Positions 6,315 to 9,783 of a stretch of DNA of 9,783 nucleotides are shown piece after piece. Every line of letters begins with the position of its first letter. Position 1 is the first letter of the stretch. The stretch is from Bryobacterales bacterium. GTDB lineage: Bacteria > Acidobacteriota > Terriglobia > Bryobacterales > Bryobacteraceae. The notes under the pieces were generated by a model that did not search any database, was not told the origin of the DNA, and saw only the letters and a list, made by a program, of their open reading frames with translations. Where the stretch lies: the NCBI GenBank assembly GCA_003142355.1, contig PLMF01000244.1, positions 1-9,783 on the forward strand, written 5' to 3'. The position numbers and the translations under genes were made by a program.

Positions 6315-6433
6315 TAAACGCCCGCCAGCGGATTTCGTTTCAGTGATTAACCTTACATCAGGTGTTTTACCACTGGAGTCCCGGACGGGCGGTAACTTTC
6401 CTTTGCCTCCTATCGCCCTGATAGTGTAACCAC
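6305..6433. promoter_or_regulatory. Divergent promoter region between S53 peptidase and TonB-receptor genes
   Basis: A 129-bp gap from which both flanking genes are transcribed outward, so it must hold or adjoin promoters for both. On the minus side, TTTAAT/TAATAT next to the start is the best -10-like sequence, but no well-spaced -35 is seen. On the plus side neither a convincing promoter nor a Shine-Dalgarno sequence can be read before ATG 6434. A loose direct repeat, TTTACCACTGG (6366-6376) and GTAACCACATGG (6426-6437), might be a binding site; this is weak. No terminator or small gene is seen. Confidence 0.4.
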
Positions 6434-9400
6434 ATGGCTGCGAATCCCCTTTCCAAACATCTCGGGCGCCTCCTAGTCGCCTGGCTTGCCGTGAGCGGCC
6501 TGCCGGCTGCGGAACACCACGGAGCTGTCAAATCCGGAGGATTACCCATCCCCGGCGTTACCGTCACCGCCACGCAAGGCGACAAGAAGATTGTCACCAC
6601 CACCGACGACCAGGGCGCGTATTCGTTTCCCGAGCTGGCGGATGGCACATGGACCATCGAAATCGAGATGATGGGTTTCGCCAGGCTCACACGCGACGTG
6701 GGGATTGCGTCCGACGCCCCTCCCGCCGATTGGGACCTGAAGCTTCTCCCGCCCGGAGCCAATCTTGCCGGCACGCCGCCTGTTCCCGCTGTACCGGCCC
6801 CAGCCGCTCCGGCGCCAGCCACACCCGTGGCCGCCTCCAATGCCACACCGAAAGCAGCGCCGGCCGCCAAGGCGCAGGCGCGCGGCAATCAGACCCCCGC
6901 GAGAGGAACGGCCAATGGGGGCCGTCCGTCGCTGACCCAGGCCATGGCCGGATACCAGCGCGTGGACGTGAACGCAGCCCAGGGCGGTGCAGCCTCCGAA
7001 GCGGAAAACGGAATGGGCAACGAACTGGCGTCGGCCGATCTCAACCAGAGCGCCGCCGACTCGCTGCTGGTGAACGGCAGCGTCAGCAGTGGCCTGAACG
7101 CGCCCCAACAGAATGACTGGTTCGGCGGCCCGGGAGGTATGGGGGGTGGCCTTGGGCCCGGTGGACCCGGCATGATGGGCATGGGCGGGGTGCCCTCTGG
7201 GCCCGGTGATAACCCCGGCGGCGCTCCCGGAGCAGGTGGACCGGGAGGCGGCCCCGGCGGAGGCGGTCGCGGTATGGGCGGACCTGGCGGTGGTGGCGGT
7301 CGCGGCGGTGGCGGCGGTTTTGCCGGCGGTTTCGGCGGCCGTGGCGGCGGCTTTGGTGGTGGCCGCGGCGGTCCGGGCGGCGGCCGGGCCGGCATGGCGG
7401 CCTTCGGCAATGCCCGCAGAAACCGCCAGATGCAGTACACCGGCAATGCCAACTTCACGCTCGACAATTCCGTCTGGGATGCGCAGACTTACTCCTTGAA
7501 CGGCCAGCAGGTGGCCAAGCCGGCCTATGCCGCCTCGAGCGCCAGCCTCATGTTCGGCGGCCCTCTCAAGATTCCCAAGCTGCTCAAGGGCAATAACGGA
7601 ATGTTCACCATCAACTACCAGTTGAGACGAAGTCGCAACGGAACCACTCAGGTCGGCACCATGCCCACCGCGCTCGAGCGCTCGGGAGATTTTTCGCAGG
7701 CTATGGCGCAAGGGCCGGTTACCATCTACGATCCCTTGAACGGTGCGCCCTTCCCCAACAACCTGATTCCATCCAACCGCATCAACGCCGCGGCTCTGGC
7801 TCTGATGAACTACTATCCGCTGCCCAACGCCCCCGGTTTCACTCGCAACTACTCGGCCCCCATCACCAGTTTGAACAACTCCGATAACATCAATGCGCGC
7901 CTGATGAACATATCGGTCACCAAGAAAGACCGGCTTTCGGGCGGCATGGGTTACCAGGGCGGCAACACCACGTCGCACAACCTTTTCGGCTTCGCCGACA
8001 CCGGAACCAGCCGCAGTATCAACGCCAATGTCTCGTGGACGCATAACATCAACACCCACTTGATCAGTAACCTGCGTTACACCTTCAGCCGGTCTCGCAA
8101 CCTCGCGTCGCCGTTCTTTTCCTACAAGGAGAACGTGGAGGCAGAACTCGGCATTACCGGCGCCTCCACCGCTCCCATCAATTGGGGACCGCCCAACTTG
8201 TCGTTTACCAGCGGCATCAACGGGCTTTCCGACGGCGCCGCCTCTCTCGGCCGCAACCAGACCAGCGCCGTGGGCGAGAGCCTCATCTTCGTACACAACA
8301 CCCACAACTTCACTTTCGGCGGCGATTTCCGGCGGCAGCAGATCAATCCTCTGTCCGACGCCAACGCCCGCGGAGCCTTCACCTTCACCGGCCAGACCAC
8401 CAGCCAGATCGTCAGCGGCGTAGCGGCCGCCGGAACCGGCTTCGATTTCGCCGACTTCCTGCTGGGCCGGCCGGACACCACCTCGTTGCAGTATGGCAAC
8501 CCCGACAAGTACTTCCGCTCCAACTGGTACGACGTTTACATGACCGACGACTGGCGCATCAGCACCAAGCTGAGTCTCAACATGGGAATTCGCTGGGACT
8601 ACACCGCGCCCATCACCGAGCTGTACAACCGCATCGTGAATCTGGATATCGCGCCCGGCTACACCGCCATCGCGCCGGTCCTGCCCGGGCAGACCGGTAA
8701 GCTCACGGGCGCAGCGTATGGCTCGTCGCTGGTAAACCCGGACAAACGCAATATAGCGCCGCGCATCGGGTTCGCGTGGCGGCCTTTCCCCAAGCACTCC
8801 ACCGTGGTGCGTGGTGGATTCGGCATCTACTACAACACCTCGGTTTACGGCACCATCGCCAATAACCTGGCGGCGCAGCCCCCGTTCGCGCAGACGTTGT
8901 CGGTGGCTACCTCTTCCGCCAACCCGCTGACGCTGCAGAACGGTTTTGTCTTCCCCGCCAACACCGTCACCAACACGCGGGCCATCGACCCGAACTATCG
9001 CATCGGCTACCCGATGATCTGGCAGCTCTCGATTCAAAACGACCTCGGGCATGCCCTGGTGGGGACCATCACGCTGCGCCGCACCAAGGGCACACGGCTC
9101 GATCAGCAGTTTTTGCCGGACTCGCTGCCGCCCGGATCGCGGGTTGTCGTCACGGGCCCCGCCGGCTACATCTACGAACAGTCGAACGGCAATTCCAGCT
9201 TGAACGCGGTGGACTTCCAGTTGCAGCGGCGGTTCCGCAGCGGGCTTTCCGCCAACGCGACCTATAGCTTCTCGAAATCCATCGACGATGCCTCGACGCA
9301 GGGCGGCGCGGTGGTGGCGCAGAACTGGCAACTGCTGACCGCCGAGCGCGGGCTTTCCTCCTTCGATGCGCGGCACACAGTGAACGCGCAATGGCAGTAC

Positions 9401-9783
9401 AGCACCGCCGTCGGCACCCGCGGCGGAACCCTGGTGAACGGCTTTAAGGGCGCCCTCCTCAAAGACTGGACGTTCCAGAACAGCATCACCCTCCGCACCG
9501 GTTCGCCCCTCACCGCCACCACCGGCGGCAATCGCGCCACCACCACTGGAACCGGCATCACGGGCAGCGTCCGCGCGGATGCGACGGGCCTCCCGCTATC
9601 CCCCGCGACTGCCGGCGATGGCTTCAATCTCAGCGCCTTCACCGCCCCGGCCGCGGGCCTGTGGGGAGATGCCGGCCGGAACACCATTCCGGGGCCGCTG
9701 GTGTTCTCCCTCAACGGTTCCTTGAGCCGCGTTTTCCGGATTGGGGAGCGGCGCAGCATCGACCTCCGCTTCGATGCCACCAA
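6434..9783 (+). CDS. TonB-dependent receptor-like (Oar-type) outer-membrane protein, 3' end missing
   Basis: The frame runs without a stop from ATG 6434 to the window edge, 1116 residues. An in-frame TAG at 6422-6424 rules out an earlier start. Residues 1-26 are a signal peptide. Residues ~29-105 are a carboxypeptidase-regulatory-like beta-sandwich (PIPGVTVTATQGDKK, DDQGAYSFPELADG). A Pro/Ala linker follows at ~114-148, then a degenerate plug start (ADSLLVNGSVSSG, 208-220), a Gly-rich run at 231-320, and the rest of the plug (DNSVWDAQTYSLNG, SLMFGGPLKIPK, PTALERSGDF). The barrel has YMTDDWR near 702, NIAPRIGFAWRP near 773 and FSKSIDDAS near 946. Acidobacterial relatives are about 1,100-1,200 residues long, so probably only a few dozen residues are missing. 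It probably imports or binds a large substrate at the outer membrane. No TonB box is evident. Confidence 0.93.
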   Translation, partial: MAANPLSKHLGRLLVAWLAVSGLPAAEHHGAVKSGGLPIPGVTVTATQGDKKIVTTTDDQGAYSFPELADGTWTIEIEMMGFARLTRDVGIASDAPPADWDLKLLPPGANLAGTPPVPAVPAPAAPAPATPVAASNATPKAAPAAKAQARGNQTPARGTANGGRPSLTQAMAGYQRVDVNAAQGGAASEAENGMGNELASADLNQSAADSLLVNGSVSSGLNAPQQNDWFGGPGGMGGGLGPGGPGMMGMGGVPSGPGDNPGGAPGAGGPGGGPGGGGRGMGGPGGGGGRGGGGGFAGGFGGRGGGFGGGRGGPGGGRAGMAAFGNARRNRQMQYTGNANFTLDNSVWDAQTYSLNGQQVAKPAYAASSASLMFGGPLKIPKLLKGNNGMFTINYQLRRSRNGTTQVGTMPTALERSGDFSQAMAQGPVTIYDPLNGAPFPNNLIPSNRINAAALALMNYYPLPNAPGFTRNYSAPITSLNNSDNINARLMNISVTKKDRLSGGMGYQGGNTTSHNLFGFADTGTSRSINANVSWTHNINTHLISNLRYTFSRSRNLASPFFSYKENVEAELGITGASTAPINWGPPNLSFTSGINGLSDGAASLGRNQTSAVGESLIFVHNTHNFTFGGDFRRQQINPLSDANARGAFTFTGQTTSQIVSGVAAAGTGFDFADFLLGRPDTTSLQYGNPDKYFRSNWYDVYMTDDWRISTKLSLNMGIRWDYTAPITELYNRIVNLDIAPGYTAIAPVLPGQTGKLTGAAYGSSLVNPDKRNIAPRIGFAWRPFPKHSTVVRGGFGIYYNTSVYGTIANNLAAQPPFAQTLSVATSSANPLTLQNGFVFPANTVTNTRAIDPNYRIGYPMIWQLSIQNDLGHALVGTITLRRTKGTRLDQQFLPDSLPPGSRVVVTGPAGYIYEQSNGNSSLNAVDFQLQRRFRSGLSANATYSFSKSIDDASTQGGAVVAQNWQLLTAERGLSSFDARHTVNAQWQYSTAVGTRGGTLVNGFKGALLKDWTFQNSITLRTGSPLTATTGGNRATTTGTGITGSVRADATGLPLSPATAGDGFNLSAFTAPAAGLWGDAGRNTIPGPLVFSLNGSLSRVFRIGERRSIDLRFDAT
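7121..7393 (+). repeat. Gly-rich low-complexity tract inside the TonB-receptor gene
   Basis: About 90 codons (residues ~230-320) code mostly for Gly, with Pro, Met, Arg and Phe interspersed (for example GGFGGRGGGFGGG). The first half is Gly/Pro/Met-rich and the second half is Gly/Arg/Phe-rich. The DNA is an imperfect GGC/GGT repeat, so it is prone to in-frame expansion or contraction. The reverse strand reads as a poly-Pro frame, which is an artefact. Confidence 0.85.

Noticed and set aside
4400..6346. A 648-codon open frame on the plus strand
   Set aside because: It is antisense to the S53 peptidase, whose catalytic motifs are intact. The translation is Arg/Gly/Ala-rich and matches nothing.
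6889..7467. A proline-rich frame on the minus strand resembling a proline-rich protein
   Set aside because: It is the reverse complement of the Gly-rich GGC/GGT tract; poly-Pro is the automatic result.
6542..9391. A 949-codon open frame on the minus strand
   Set aside because: It lies wholly antisense to the TonB-receptor gene, which has a signal peptide and recognisable domains. The antisense translation is Gly/Arg/Ala-rich with no domain, as expected from GC-rich codon bias.

Overview
The window is a high-GC bacterial segment that most resembles Acidobacteriota, and within it Bryobacterales/Solibacter-like lineages. This is inferred from gene content and not shown by a marker gene. The pointers are an Oar-like TonB-dependent outer-membrane protein with a carboxypeptidase-regulatory N-terminus and a Gly-rich insert, a secreted S53 (sedolisin) protease, an alginate-export-type porin, a DUF7933-like surface protein, and an intergenic palindromic element made of nested hairpins. 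I saw no rRNA, tRNA, CRISPR array, transposase or phage gene. No gene-free stretch exceeds about 150 bp.

Layout, left to right. Bases 1-378 hold the 3' end of an unrecognised, highly charged protein (+). Bases 388-499 hold an inverted-repeat element whose two ~45-bp arms each fold into two hairpins. Bases 527-997 (+) encode a small NimA-like, pyridoxamine-5'-phosphate-oxidase-fold flavoprotein that starts with TTG. Bases 1108-1686 (+) encode a secreted one-domain DUF7933/DUF11-like protein with an IPTL-CTERM-like sorting tail. It runs convergently into, and overlaps by 25 bp, a three-gene minus-strand cluster. That cluster reads, in transcription order: S53 peptidase (6304-4142), CBM9-like/PKD secreted protein (4048-2969), alginate-export-family porin (2972-1662). 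The last two are joined by a GTGA start/stop overlap. A 129-bp divergent promoter region (6305-6433) separates the peptidase from a large TonB-dependent receptor-like gene (+, 6434 to past the window end).

How the genes may work together (inference): four adjacent genes encode proteins exported across the inner membrane. They are a protease, a binding protein with a carbohydrate-binding-like fold and a PKD domain, an outer-membrane porin, and a TonB-dependent outer-membrane protein. This looks like a secreted digestion, capture and uptake locus for an extracellular polymer such as a peptide or glycoconjugate. The substrate cannot be read from the sequence. The left part of the window (charged protein, flavoprotein, surface protein) has no obvious functional link to this cluster.
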